Shown: in pieces, positions 43,150 to 55,041 of the stretch | Layout of the letters: each line of letters begins with the position of its first letter | Numbering within the stretch: the first letter of the stretch is position 1 | NCBI RefSeq assembly: GCF_019279795.1 | Contig: NC_056726.1 | Location: 1,015,884,947 to 1,015,948,946, forward strand | DNA: 64,000 bases | Direction: 5' to 3' | Source: Protopterus annectens | Taxonomy: Eukaryota > Chordata > Ceratodontiformes > Protopteridae | The notes under the pieces: generated by a model | Databases searched by the model: none | The model's input: only the letters and a program-made list of their open reading frames with translations | Told to the model about the DNA's origin: nothing | Position numbers and translations under genes: made by a program

Positions 43150-43930
43150 GGCAGTTTATAGTGTTAATCTACAGGGTTAGTTAGGGCTATTAAAACCTTG
43201 TTGGGAGTGATAGCATCCAGGGAAGAGTTGCAGCTGCCCCTTGGGATATGCTCTACACAATGCAGGAAAAAACACTCAAATTCCCCTTTAACACTGTGCC
43301 GACTGCAAGGTTAGCTAAGGCATTAAAGAACTTTGTTAGGAGTGATTATTGACCAGGGTAGAGTAGCAGCTGTACCGTGGGATCTGCACTTCATGAAGTT
43401 AAAAGTAATGGTGGACAAAAAAACACTCAAATTCCCCAATAACAATATGCAGACTGCAAGGTTAGCTAAGTCCATAAAGAACTTTGTTAGGCGTGAATAG
43501 CGACCAGGGTAGAGTCGCAGCCACACCTTGGGATCTGCTCTTAACAAAGTTAAAACTAATGGTGGAAAAAGACACTCAAATTCCCCTTTAACCATATGGA
43601 GATGACGCGGCTAGTTAGGGCAGTTAAGAACCTTGTAAGGAGTGATAGCAACCAGGGTAGAGTTGCAGCCGCACCTTGCGATCTGCAATTAACAAAGTTA
43701 AAATGTTACCAGAGTGTTTTAGGCAGTGCCAGAGCTTCTGGGCAAAATATTAATTGAGCCTCCAGAGAAGAACGGACACTAATGGAGGATAACACACTCA
43801 AATTCCTTTAATAGTACACAGTCCACTGGGTAGGATAGGACAGTTAAAAAAACCTAGATAGGAGAGATATCAACTAGGGTAGTTCACAACCACCCTTATA
43901 ATATTCCCTGCACAGTCAAAACGCCACCTT
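43150..43930 (-). repeat. Five ~150-bp tandem units in the LINE leader
   Basis: acactcaaattcc marks unit borders at 43272, 43423, 43572 and 43794, giving spacings of 151, 149 and 222 (the last holds an extra ~70 bp). Each unit has a variant of gtTAGgagtgatagc-accagggtagagttgcagc. Tandem monomers upstream of a LINE ORF recall repeated promoter monomers of some LINE families. Confidence 0.85.
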
Positions 43931-44288
43931 TCCTTATCTTAATATAAGAAGAGCAAAGCGCGATACCTCTTGACCAACATATCTACATTGATCAGAAACA
44001 TGTCAAATTACTCATTTGAACTCGGCTAAATATATCAAGCCAGGTTAACAAGCTTGTTTAAAATATACAACAAACAATATGCTACAGCTATCTAAACTGT
44101 TCATAAGGCAAAAACGCTACTGAGACACATGGTCCTAAACCGTTTAGATGTGGAAACATAAGAAATATATCGGCTAGCACATTGTTAGCTGTAGAGTAAT
44201 GACACTTTTTTTTTGCAGAGACATTTATACCTTTAGCAAAAGTGAATAACAACAAGGAAAATATCTTAATAAATATCACTCGCACATA

Positions 44289-44710
44289 CCCAGGGCAACC
44301 TACCAGGGGCTACATGAGCTGGAGATAGTGAAGCACTATAGGGTAGACAGGGACATCCTCCAGCACATGCACAAATGAGAATCATAATAGAGCATGTGTT
44401 TGGGATGCTCAAGTCACGGTTCCAGTGCCTGGACATATCCAGTGGAGCCATGCAGTACTCTCCAGCTACATGTACCCAGACTTTCAATGTATGTGCCATG
44501 TTAAACAGTATGGTCCTGCAGAAACATCTGCAGCAGGAACAGCATGGAGCAGGGCCACACAGCCCCCCACCATTGCCAAGGCCAGCACAGTCACAGAATA
44601 ACTCTGAGGAGGAACAACCTGAGCCTGCCCATGTAGGCAGAAGGAGCCATGCACAGTATGCCCAGGCTTTGGCAAAGAGGCAATGCATAGCACAAACACT
44701 GACATGGTAG
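44289..44710 (+). pseudogene. PIF/Harbinger transposase remnant with deleted catalytic core
   Basis: Codons 44289-44373 read PRATYQGLHELEIVKHYRVD then RDILQHMHK and a stop, resembling the N-terminal HTH region of HARBI1-like transposases. At 44375 another frame reads RIIIEHVFGMLKSRFQCLD, the conserved C-terminal DDE motif, where the Glu is the likely third catalytic residue, then MLNSMVLQKHL and a low-complexity end. The two signatures are normally more than 150 residues apart, so the central part with both catalytic Asp is deleted. The minus-strand open frames over this region are shadows. Confidence 0.78.
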
Positions 44711-47629
44711 GAACCCAAGGAATGACACCCTCTCTGACTTGCACATACAGTAAAAGGGATGCCAAACATGACACTACCTGTGCTTTACCATGTATAGGGA
44801 ATGTACTATGTGTATCCAACATAGTCAGCCCTCCAGCACCATCCTCAATACTGGCACAGCCACAAGTAATTCACTTTTCCTATCAATTGCTGAATAGAGT
44901 AGTATGTTCTGCTAGTCATAGCTATGGTATGGATGTGAGCATGCAAGGGAATCGGGTGGCTGGGATGGCAGCAGATAGTGGACACCTATATGGGCAGCAT
45001 GGAATCCATAACAAATACTGGTGTCAACAAAGTAGGCAGCACTAAACAAGGTGACAAATCCCATTGCAGTACATGTGGTGGCCCAAATGTGTGTCCATAG
45101 GACATGCACATGCATGTCACAAATGTGTGGCCATAGGACAAACACATACATTGTCAGTGAGGCTCACATACCCAAAACCAGCCTCAGCCAGCAGGAAAGG
45201 TGTAGATGACCTTAAAGAAGAGTTGTGCTAAGGCCTACAGTTAATGGCAATGGATAACAGCCCCCCCCTCCAGACCTACACAGACAGACTACAACAGGTC
45301 AGGCAGTTGTATGTTAGTTCTGCAGGGTATGAAGTCTAAAACTGAAATGTAGGTCAAAAAAACCTAAGATCTGTACTCTACTGATATGCCTCCAGTCTGC
45401 ATGATAGGTCAGAATACAAAACGAAATGGAAGCCAACAGAGTACCTGAAATACCAGTACAGTCATAGTAAATGTTTACAGTTGTTAGGTGTGCCTCCCCC
45501 CAATCCTATGCAGTAACATGTACAAGTGGGGTAAATAACAGTGGAGCACAGATTACCTGAGCTGGCCCAATTTACAGGATAGATTGTTGGATGTGTACAA
45601 TATGCAGGGCTCTATGTGTTAGGTTGTTGTGTGTTGTACATTGTGTGGAAGTGGTCAGCATGTAGACATGGAGAGTTGTGTCCCAGTGGCCTATGGTCAC
45701 TACTGTTGATGGCGGGGCCATGTTCTGACAACTGCAGTGCCAACCACAATGCATCCCAGCAAGATTAAATTCAGCAGTCATCCATACTCATTGTTCAGAT
45801 GTCAATATTTGTCATCATCTGAAAGATAAACATGCCATGAATGTAGGCCCAAGCATTCACACAGTACACAGGTGAAGTACCCTAGACAGAGTACATAAAA
45901 TGTAACTGTCAACTGCACCCACCTTTGGAATTGTACATACAGCTTAGCAGCGCATTAGTTGTCCATGCAGTATGGAATACTGATGTATTCTGGTCAATCA
46001 CTGGCAGACCACAAAAGTCACAGGTATGAAGTAATGAGAGAATGTCTATGTCCCCACACAAGACACCATAAGGGGAATGTCACAGGTATATCTGTGAGTC
46101 AGCTGCAAAAATCCTCCATATCACACATGCACTCAGCTCACCCCACCATCATCCACAGGTTTATCACAGGTCATATCCCTGTTGTTGGGAATGAGTACAG
46201 CATGACCCCCACTTCTATATGGGAATACCCACAGAATGCAGCATGCTGAAGAGGTGTCCAATGCAGGTGTGTCCCTCCCTAGCTGTAAGAAACACCCTGC
46301 CAGCATACAGACCAATGGATTAATATATACAGGAACTATTGCAATTAACACTTCCCACACTTACCCTGTCACCCTAGGGGAATCCAGTGGCTTGCAGCCT
46401 GGGACTGTAGGAGTGACAGAATGCACTAGCCTGCTACAGATGGCCTGCATCACTACCAAATGCCCCACAGTCCTCTGTCAAAGGCCTGTGCCTCACCTGT
46501 ACTACCAATGTATGTTATCTCATGGGGTCCCAAATAATAACATAACAGTCCACAGAACACAAATGCAAGGCCTTGTCGACAAATCCCAGTAACATGCCCA
46601 CCGTGTCCTACTGCATGAACTGTGGACCAACCTCTAAATAATGCTGGGATGAAGGGACAACTATAGGACAGAATAACAAACTGGGGGGGGGTGTAGAAGC
46701 ATAGACACCATAGAATGTGTGAAGTCTGAAACTCTGTGTGCCCATACTACCCCAGCCTGCAAACCCAGTAATGGGTAGCTACAAACCCGCTCATAAACCA
46801 CTATGTGAAGGGGAACTGACCAGATATATGAGCCCTGCCTCTGGGTAACGTAGGTGAATCTTTGCAGCTGAGAGATATGGCCACAGCAGGATATGGCCAT
46901 TCTGTTATGTCAATAGATGTACAAGCAGGGGATCCTCAGCCACCACTGTACCAAGGTGCTAGACAATTTACACAGATCCATCAGCAAGTGTCTGCAGCTA
47001 CCCCTGCAGAATGGCATGAGTGTGCAAGAATATGTAGGCCGCAGACCACAATACTGGATACCGTTTCATTCATCTTTTATTTCCCTGGAAATAACTGTGA
47101 GCAAATAAGTATATCTGTTGGTAGTTGATACCATAATGCATCACATTGTAAAACAGTACATGTCTGAATATCTCTGCTAATACCAACCATGTAACACAAG
47201 TATCACAGACAGCAATAGTTACAGTATCCCACTATCTATTGCCCATTGTGACTCTATATTGTCAAACTATCTACAGCTATCCTGCAGAAACAGGTTGCTA
47301 GCTGTAGGTGAAGAACACAAAAGAGAAATGAAACCCATGTCTAACAACAACAGTAGACTATACATATCTGTCAGTCGCAGATGTCTATGTACACACACAC
47401 CACATTGCACACCATTCATGCTTTGCACACACATTGGATAGGAATACTCACACACATCCAAGGCCAACACACTATAATAGGTCAAACATACACATAAAGA
47501 GATGTGGGGAAGAGAGAGGCAGACAGTGCCAAAGAGATTGCCATCATGAGTCCTGTCCCACCGACCAAACATCAAATTGGCCAATATCACATGATGTGCC
47601 GATGTCAATCACTGTACATATTTGCTTTT
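44711..47629. other. Unclassified region right of the Harbinger remnant
   Basis: No conserved domain is visible. Many short open frames occur on both strands but none has recognisable motifs. A ~47-bp block (aaatgtgtgkccataggaca) is duplicated in tandem at 45074-45160. The segment may be the rest of the Harbinger-type transposon or an unrelated repeat. Confidence 0.45.
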
Positions 47630-49080
47630 GGTAGCCCTCAGCCCAATAGTGACTGTGGTGCTTGTGATAACTGTGTAACATAATAGTACAAATCAGTATT
47701 CATCTAGCATTTGTATACCCAGTCCTTTCAAATTTAAAGTTGTGTGTGACTGAGTGTTGTGTGTGTGTTCCCAGAGAAATAGTTTATGGCCAATTCACAC
47801 ACACTGCAGTTCCCATAGCTCATGTTAGCATGCATGATTATGTCAGTCACCTTGAAATAACTCTATGGCCAATTATCAGCCCCATAGTCTCTGTGGCATG
47901 TGCAATAACTGCGTAATGCTATAGTGTAACATACTAGTCAGGTAGGAGTTCTAATCCTAGAGATGGCAACTATGAAACTCTGTATGTGTAGAGATTAATG
48001 ATTTTGAGGCCATTCACAGTCATTACACCTCCTATTGTCCTACTTTAGCAAGCCTGCTGATGTAATTCACTTTGAAATACCACTTTGGACAAGGGCTAGC
48101 TCTATAAGCTCCATGGTGCATGCGATAACTGTGTAATGCTATACTGCAACATTATAGTCAGGTAGGAGTTCTAATCCCAGACATGGCAACTTTGAAACTG
48201 TGTGTGTAAAGATTAATGATTGTTGAAGCCATTCACAGTCACTACACCTCCCATTGCCTTACTTTACCAAGCCTGCTGATGTCATTCACCTTGAAATATA
48301 CCTTTGGACAAGGGCTAGCCCTATAAGCTCCATGGTGCATGCAATAACTGCATGATGTTATAGTGTAACATACTAGTCCGGTAGGAATTCTAATCCCAGA
48401 TATGGCAGCTGTGAAACTGTGTGTATAGATTAATGCTTTTGAGACTATTCACAGTCACTACACCTGCCATTGCCTTATTTTAGCATGCTTGCTGATGTCA
48501 GTCACCCTGAAACGCCCCTTTGGACAAAGGATAGCCCTATAATCTCCATGGTGTGTGCCATGAATGCAGAACAATGTAGTAGTAATAACTACACAGCTAT
48601 GGATTTGAATTTCATCTGTGGCAAGTATTTGAGTGTGTACCCCAAAGCTTTTGGCCCATTTACAGCCACTACACATTTCAGAGCCTGGGTTTAGCAGTCC
48701 TGCAGATATCACCACCTTACAAGTACCTGTTGCCAAGCCTAAACCATGTCAGGTCAGTGGTGCATGTGGAAAATGCGTAACATAATGGTCCATAAAGATT
48801 GTTTAGATAGAGGTTTGAACCTCATCCCTGGCAAATGTAAATGTGTGACTAGAGTAAAATTATTTTTGGGATCTCTCACCTATTACATCACCCAATGCCA
48901 GTATTTCAAGGGCTGGTGATGTTCCTTACCTTAGAAGTGCCTTGGGACAACATCCATCCAATAAGGTCTGTGGCACATACGATAAATGTGGTACACTGTA
49001 GTAGCAATACATAGCTAAGCAGGGGTTTGAATCTCAGTACTGGCAAGTGTGTGTGCATGTCTGTCATCAGTATATTGTGT
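47630..49080 (+). repeat. ~215-bp tandem array, about seven diverged units with tRNA-like cores
   Basis: Equivalent B-box-like blocks (gttctaatccc or gtttgaatctc) begin at 47709, 47948, 48168, 48387, 48603, 48813 and 49025, giving a period of about 210-240. Each is preceded by ggtgcatgcaataactgcgt-like sequence and followed by ccattcacagtcactacacc and gcctgctgatgtcattcacc blocks. Confidence 0.85.
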
Positions 49081-49276
49081 GGAGCTTGCTGTAATTGCAT
49101 AATGACAGGATGCATTGTGGGGTGGGTTTTGCTAAATTATTATATTGAGGATCTACTATATGTCACAATGTCCACCTTACAAGGACAACAGATGTCAAAG
49201 AGCAGAGAGGCTGGTATAGACAATCCTTAGCCCTACATGTGGACATTATGGATTGGTGAACAATATAGGCAGCCTC

Positions 49277-49430
49277 CCAGGGTTGGGAGGGTGGCTTAAT
49301 GGCTAAGGTGTTTGCCTTACAAACACAAGGTGCAGGGTTTGAGTTCCACAAAGGATAATTAGCTAAGCTTAAAATGGCTCACAAGGGCAGTTAGCTTAGT
49401 ACTAAACTATGAACTATGAACTATGAACCT
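49277..49430 (+). mobile_element. tRNA-headed SINE with CR1-like tail, copy 2
   Basis: A-box-like TGGCTTAATGG at 49292-49302 and B-box-like GGTTTGAGTTC at 49336-49346 mark a tRNA-derived promoter. The 3' part reads agctaagcttaaaatggctc, gttagcttagtac and three ctatgaa-type repeats. It is clearly the same family as 24711-24850. It interrupts a unit whose uninterrupted paralogue lies at about 50980. Confidence 0.9.
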
Positions 49431-50249
49431 TGTATTACTCAGAGAACACTGTCCACCAATGTCTCATACACAAACACACTTGGCTAGGCAACAGCCACTC
49501 TATTGGTAGTTCCATGCATATTGCCCACAGATAGTAACCATGGTGTGATTGTAGTGGACTACATGCCTGTTGACCACAACACTGTCACTGACATCATAAA
49601 GTTCTGTGATGTATAACATCTCCTGCCTGTATTTTATCCAGCACGTAAAAGGACATGGCACCCTTTTCCATCCCCACAGTAGACAAATAAATGCTTAGAG
49701 TGGTCCTTTTGCTATATTCCCCACTGAATGCCTGCAACAATGGTAGAGTCTGCAAATGTAACCCACAAAGGGAATACAATGCCTTATACACATGCCCTGT
49801 ATGGACCGACACCACTAACTCTACTGAATACCTGTATTATGCTGTCAATGTAGGTGCAAGCACGACCTCGGTTCCATAGCCAGGTCTCCCCAAATGAGGT
49901 CAGGAATGCTACATCAGAAGATAACAATCTGTACACACAACATGACCCAGAGACCTCAAGTACACACCCACATGTCAAAGAACATGAGTGTGGGACATGT
50001 GCACAACCCAGACACTGTCCATGTTATGGAATATAGCTCACATACATGGGAAGCAGTGGACATCACTGGCCACCCAGAGTAGTAACCCAGATGAGTGGAT
50101 GGTGAATACAATACCCACCTGTGGGGACCTCTCCAGGGACTACAACCCTGAGCCACACTGTAGACCATTGTCATGCGGCCTGATGCCAAGGTATTCCCTT
50201 TGCCTAGCTTTGTACAGCTGTCAGGCACATACACCTACTACATGCCTGT

Positions 50250-50485
50250 GAAGCACTGAGTGTGTGTGTAGATTAATGATTTTGAAGCCATTCACAATCA
50301 CTACACCTCCCATTGGCCTACTTTAGCATGCCTGCTGATGTCATTCACCTTCACATAACCCATTGGCCATATATCAGCCATAGCTCTGCGGCACTTATAA
50401 CTGCATAATACTATAGTGTAGCAAACTGGTTAAGTAGTGGTTCTAATCTTGATCCTGTCAACTGTGATGATGTGTGTGTTCCCTG

Positions 50486-50537
<52 letters not shown>

Positions 50538-51040
50538 TCCACTGACACCTGCTTTCATGGACATTCACATGTACTACACTTCCCTTACCAACTTCTTTAG
50601 CACTGTTGCTGATGTCACTCACCTTCAAAGATACCTTTGGACACCTCTCCAACATGTAAGCTCTGTGGTGCCTGCAATAACTGCATAACACTGTAATAGT
50701 AATACATAGTCAGGTAGGAGTTTAAAACTCAGTACTGGTAAGTGCGTGTTTGTGTGCGTCATCAGTATCCTATGTGGGTGTTGGGGTGAGTGTGTACTGA
50801 CAGGATCCATTGCAGTGTGGGTTTTGCTACATCATTATATTGAGGACCTATATGTCCCAATGTCCACATTACAAGGCCAACAGGTTACAAACACTGTAGA
50901 GGTTGTTGAAGACAATCCTCAGCCATAAATGTGTACAGCCATCTGCAATTACAATGTGACAGTATGGATTAGTGAACAATATAGGCAACTGTTATAATGC
51001 CCATATACCATGGATCATACACAAACACACTTGGCTTTTA
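50250..51040 (+). repeat. Second block of the ~215-bp units plus flanking sequence
   Basis: Two more units (B-box-like blocks at 50440 and 50720) are followed by tattgaggacctatatgtcc...gtgaacaatataggcaact. That matches 49143-49276 at an offset of about 1695 bp. The block is a diverged segmental copy of 48800-49500. Confidence 0.8.
50491..50536. repeat. (GT)n microsatellite
   Basis: About 23 GT dinucleotides inside one ~215-bp unit. Confidence 0.97.
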
Positions 51041-52169
51041 CTTTCTTACACCTTCCCTTTCTTACTTTGTCTCTTGTCTCTCTCTCCCTCTCTGGTGGAT
51101 GTGGAAAAGTACATCTGCTTTGCATAGGCAGCGGCTTGAGTTTTTTTAAGGAATGCTCATGATCAGCTGATGGCCTGTCCACTAATTGCAGTCCCCCACT
51201 TTCTAATTGCATGTGGAACAGATGTGGTATTATTCCTATAGCCAATTGCATGGAAACACACTCCTATAACTAAGCACTTCATGTGGGTGTCAGCCCTTTT
51301 CTTTCACTGTGAGCAGGACTTTATGTGGGTGTTTGACAATCAACATCACAGAGGGCAGTTGGAAATACCTCTTACAACAAACACAACAAACAGGAGAGGG
51401 ATGTTCCAGACATGGGGACAAAATGTAAGTATTGCTGTTCTACATTTGAAGTAATGTTGATTTAACAGTGTTTGTGTGGATATGGCTGTTCTACATGATT
51501 TAAAGTCTGGCATGACAGTGTTATATGGTTGAGGAAATTCTCACCTGTAGGGCTATCTGCAGACTGCCCAGAGTTTGTAGTCTTACATGGGATGTGTTAC
51601 TGACACATTTCCTATCTTTAGATATGCTGTAGCATACTCTGATGATTGTAGTCAGTACATGGTGACATCCATGTGAGTTACTGACTTCATATCCCTCAGA
51701 AAAGATATGTCACAACAAACCATGTTACTCCAGGAAGTTTCTCAGATTATCATAGCAATATGTCAATACTGGCATTGTGTTTGTGCCTCTGTCCCCCAAG
51801 TCTCTCACCCTTTTTCCATATGTCATGCAGTAAGAGGTGCATATGTACAGTACATCATTATTTACTGACATCATACCTGCTAAGAAGCCAGTGAGATATC
51901 AGACTGCTAGACATGTTATGTATAGTAGGCCTCATATTTGAGGACAAAACCTGGAAATCCTGTTGTAGTGTGTACAGTAGTGACGTCTGTGTACTTATGG
52001 TGATTGTTGACAGAGTGTGTATTGTGAATATGTTACTTGGCCTGTGTACAGACTGTGGTAGATGTCATTGTCCTTGGTCATGTTCTATCTGATGTTGCAT
52101 GCAACTCCAGTTTATGGTACGCTATCAGCGTACATGTTTGTAAGGCCAAACTGACATGTCTCATACCAC

Positions 52170-52575
52170 AGTCAGTCATTTTGTAAGTGACCCTCGATCC
52201 TTTCTTCGTACCATATGTTAAATGACTCTGTGTCTTTTATTACTTTATTGAGTAGTACCTATTCTTGTTTCATATCACCTTTTTAAAGAGTGAAAATGTT
52301 ATTGACTGACTAGAAATTCTGTTTCACTATATCAGATATGTTGTCTGTAATATGCATTGTATTTTAGACTTTTCTTTTTCACTCGTCTTTCTCTACCGAG
52401 CAGAAGGTTTGTGTTCCCATTACTATATTTATTTCTGTGTTATCAGTGATATCATTTATATTGAGAATCAATGACCTGCTCGCTTTCTTCTAATACTATA
52501 TTTATTGAATCCATCTGATTTAACTGGTATACGACTCTGTCAAATTGTCACTTTGTCAACAAAGTGAAGTAGTAG
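52170..52575 (+). repeat. Direct repeat, left copy
   Basis: It shares blocks such as catatgttaaatgactctgtg, cagatatgttgtctgtaata and gtcaacaaagtgaag with 53610-53945. The left copy holds an extra ~70 bp near 52430-52500. The termini are not TG...CA. Confidence 0.82.
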
Positions 52576-53609
52576 ACTCCATGGTCCATTTCTCCTTTAA
52601 ATTGCACTTGTGTTTCATGTGGCCCTAGCTAGTTCTCAAACCCATTAAGTCACTGCACAATACGATAGGCCATATTTCTGCCCACAGCTCCATGAAATGG
52701 CAACATTATAGGTACCTCTCTCAGTTTATCTATATTTTGTTAATTGGTTTGTCACCCATTTTCAATGGGGGGGGGCATAGCAGACAAGTTTAAAAATGCA
52801 TTTAAATGCAAAAGTTTTATTTACTACAGACAGTTAAGCAATTACTGCCATATGTCATAAAAATGCATTGGTGGTTTCAACAGCTATAGTCATTGGTGGA
52901 ACGTAAATTTACATCAGAAGCTAAACAGATATATCCAATACATATGTTTAGTATGTTCTCTGCTGAATCTCTAAATATGTGAAATGCAGCTACTTTCTCT
53001 GTTTTTATTGATAGATAAAGGTTGATTGCTCATGTTTATCTAGCTTCCTATCTATCTACCTTTTGCTGCTCAAGTTAGTCCCACTAGCCACTGGCTTCAC
53101 TTCAGGGAGGGTCAAGGTTGTATTTATATTGCTAGGGGAAATTTGACCAGTTTATAACATTTTCTGAGGAGAAGAGTTTTTGAAAAGCAGAAGAGCAATG
53201 ACTGCAGCTGAAGTAATATCAGAGCTGTTATAATCAGCACAGACACTACTTTTTAAAGCAAACTCTAGATTTTCACTGTTACTAGATGATGTAAGTTACA
53301 TGGTCATAACACAGAAATAACTATATTGTCCATCTGCCATTTAATCATCACACAGTTCAGTTTCCATAATTCATGTAAAAGAAGTAATAGCAGCAAGAAT
53401 GCGGTAGTGTGACAACAAATCTGAAAAGGCTAAAGTGGTTCATCTCATCTAAGCACTGAAGTCACATGACCACAATAAATAACATCCTGCATTCAGGATG
53501 TCCTCGGATTCACTAATTATGTTTTGGAAACTGATATACTAAAAGGAAAACTGGAAGTAAAAAGAATAATTTGCTGTTACAAAAACAAGAGCTCCTAATT
53601 TCTCAACCA

Positions 53610-53945
53610 GTCAGCATTTATAAGTGGCCCTCAGTCCTTGGTTGGTCCCATATGTTAAATGACTTTGTGTGCTTTTATTTCTTTACTGATCAGTACCTGT
53701 TCTTGTTTCATATCGCCTTTTTGAAGATTGAAATTGGTATTTCAGTATAGTTATCATCAGATATGTTGTCTGTAATATGCAATGTATTTTACACTTTCCT
53801 TTTTCTCTCCCCTTTTCACTACAGAGCAGGTTTGGGTTCCCATTACTGTCTTTCTGGTCCCCTTAATTACTGAATCCATCTGTGCAGTACATCTGATTTA
53901 AAGGGTGTACTTCACACTGTCACCTTGTCAACAAAGTGAAGAGTT
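53610..53945 (+). repeat. Direct repeat, right copy
   Basis: Counterpart of 52170-52575, about 1.4 kb downstream and in the same orientation. Confidence 0.82.
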
Positions 53946-54582
53946 TGTAGCAGGTACTCATTACTGGGTGATGGAGATGTCACAATAAGGTAGACTAGTG
54001 CATATGGATAATACTAACATGGGTTTAGGATTTTAATGCTGACATTTGCAGATACTACCAAAAGTGTCTGCATTAAGGGCAGGAATGTGTGTGTGAGTGC
54101 TTGTGGGGTTAGGGTTAGAGTGAGGGCTAGGGCTGTACAGCTGTGCTGCTGCATGTGGTGTGTGCGTGTCTTGTGTAGTAGTAGTGTTATGGAAAGGGGT
54201 TTTCTAGGGTGAGGTGTGGACCTTCTAAGGTGAGGTCAGCATGTATCAATAAGGTTCATAGGTCGGTTCATAGGTAGGTACTAGGCTATCGGCCCAAGGG
54301 CATAAGTAAGCCTAGCCAACAAGGTTCCCTGGCTTACACCACCCAAGAAAGTTAATTTCTTGTGCCCCTGTTGAGCAGAGCCACAGAAGTGATCCCTGGG
54401 GTGCATTTTCTATTTCCCATCCACTCATCAAGACTTTTCTTGAAGAGTGCTAATGAGGAACATTGCTTGACATAGATGGGTAGCTTGTTCCAGAGTATAG
54501 GAAGTCTCTGGGACAGGAATCTATCCCTCCAGCATGTCCTGTTTATTGTGGTGACAAGGTTTAGGTCCCTAGAGCATGTAGC

Positions 54583-55041
54583 TCAGAGGGATTGGGATTT
54601 CTTTAGGTGCAGCATGTCCAACAGCTCTGGGTTTAACATAGCTTTATATGTTAGGCAGAGATATCCTCGGAGTAGGTGATATGCTACAGAGTAAAGCAGG
54701 AGTTTTTCGAGACAGACAGTGTAAGGTATCTGTTTGAGGCCAGTAATCCTCTTTGTGAGGTACTTCTGTGGCCTTTCCAGCTGCTGCAGATGTCTTGTGA
54801 CGTACATTCCAAAAGGGGCATTGTACTCTATAATGGGTCTAATGAGTGCCGAGTAGAGGGGAACAATGACCTCTTTTTTCTTGGATGAAAACCCTTTTGT
54901 GATGAGGTGTGCCACATATAAGGATTTCCTGACTACTATGGCAATGTGATTATCAAAGGAGAGACTACTGTTCACCTGGTTCCCAAGGTCTCTTATCACA
55001 CATTTGGCATTAAGTAGACTGCCATTTATGTGGTAGTTCAT
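54583..55041 (-). pseudogene. CR1-D ORF2 C-terminal (thumb/connection) region
   Basis: The 152-codon segment reads DLGNQVNSSLSFDNHI, VAHLITKGFSSKKKEVIVPL, SALIRPIIEYNAPFGMY, LQQLERPQKYLTKRITGLKQ and ends near the natural terminus. It is one frame away from the RT segment, overlapping by four bases at 55038-55041, so a single indel near 55045 splits the ORF. Confidence 0.87.

Larger units (their letters stand above)
37894..44285 (-). mobile_element. L2/Rex1-like LINE with long repeat-bearing 5' leader
   Basis: This minus-strand non-LTR element (Jockey superfamily) has its 3' end (AATAAA-like repeats) at 37894, RT and C-terminus at 38630-40482, endonuclease at 40721-41705 and an upstream leader with tandem repeats (42700-42906, 43150-43930). 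It differs from the CR1 copies: RT motif C is YADD and a 2A-like DIHPNPGP precedes the endonuclease. The 5' boundary near 44285 is inferred from where Harbinger-like coding resumes; no target duplication is clear. It could instead be shorter, with another repeat filling 42300-44285. Confidence 0.72.
51041..54245. other. Unclassified region with a direct-repeat pair
   Basis: No coding region is recognised. Direct repeats lie at 52170-52575 and 53610-53945. Otherwise I see AT-rich sequence without structure. Confidence 0.45.

Noticed and set aside
44266-44822. Cys-rich minus-strand open frames of 167 and 112 codons
   Set aside because: They lie antisense to the Harbinger remnant, whose motifs are clear on the plus strand, and carry no recognisable domain.
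54105-54135. Telomere-like ggggttagggttagag stretch
   Set aside because: Only two TTAGGG-type units in a generally GT-rich stretch; too short to call an interstitial telomeric repeat.
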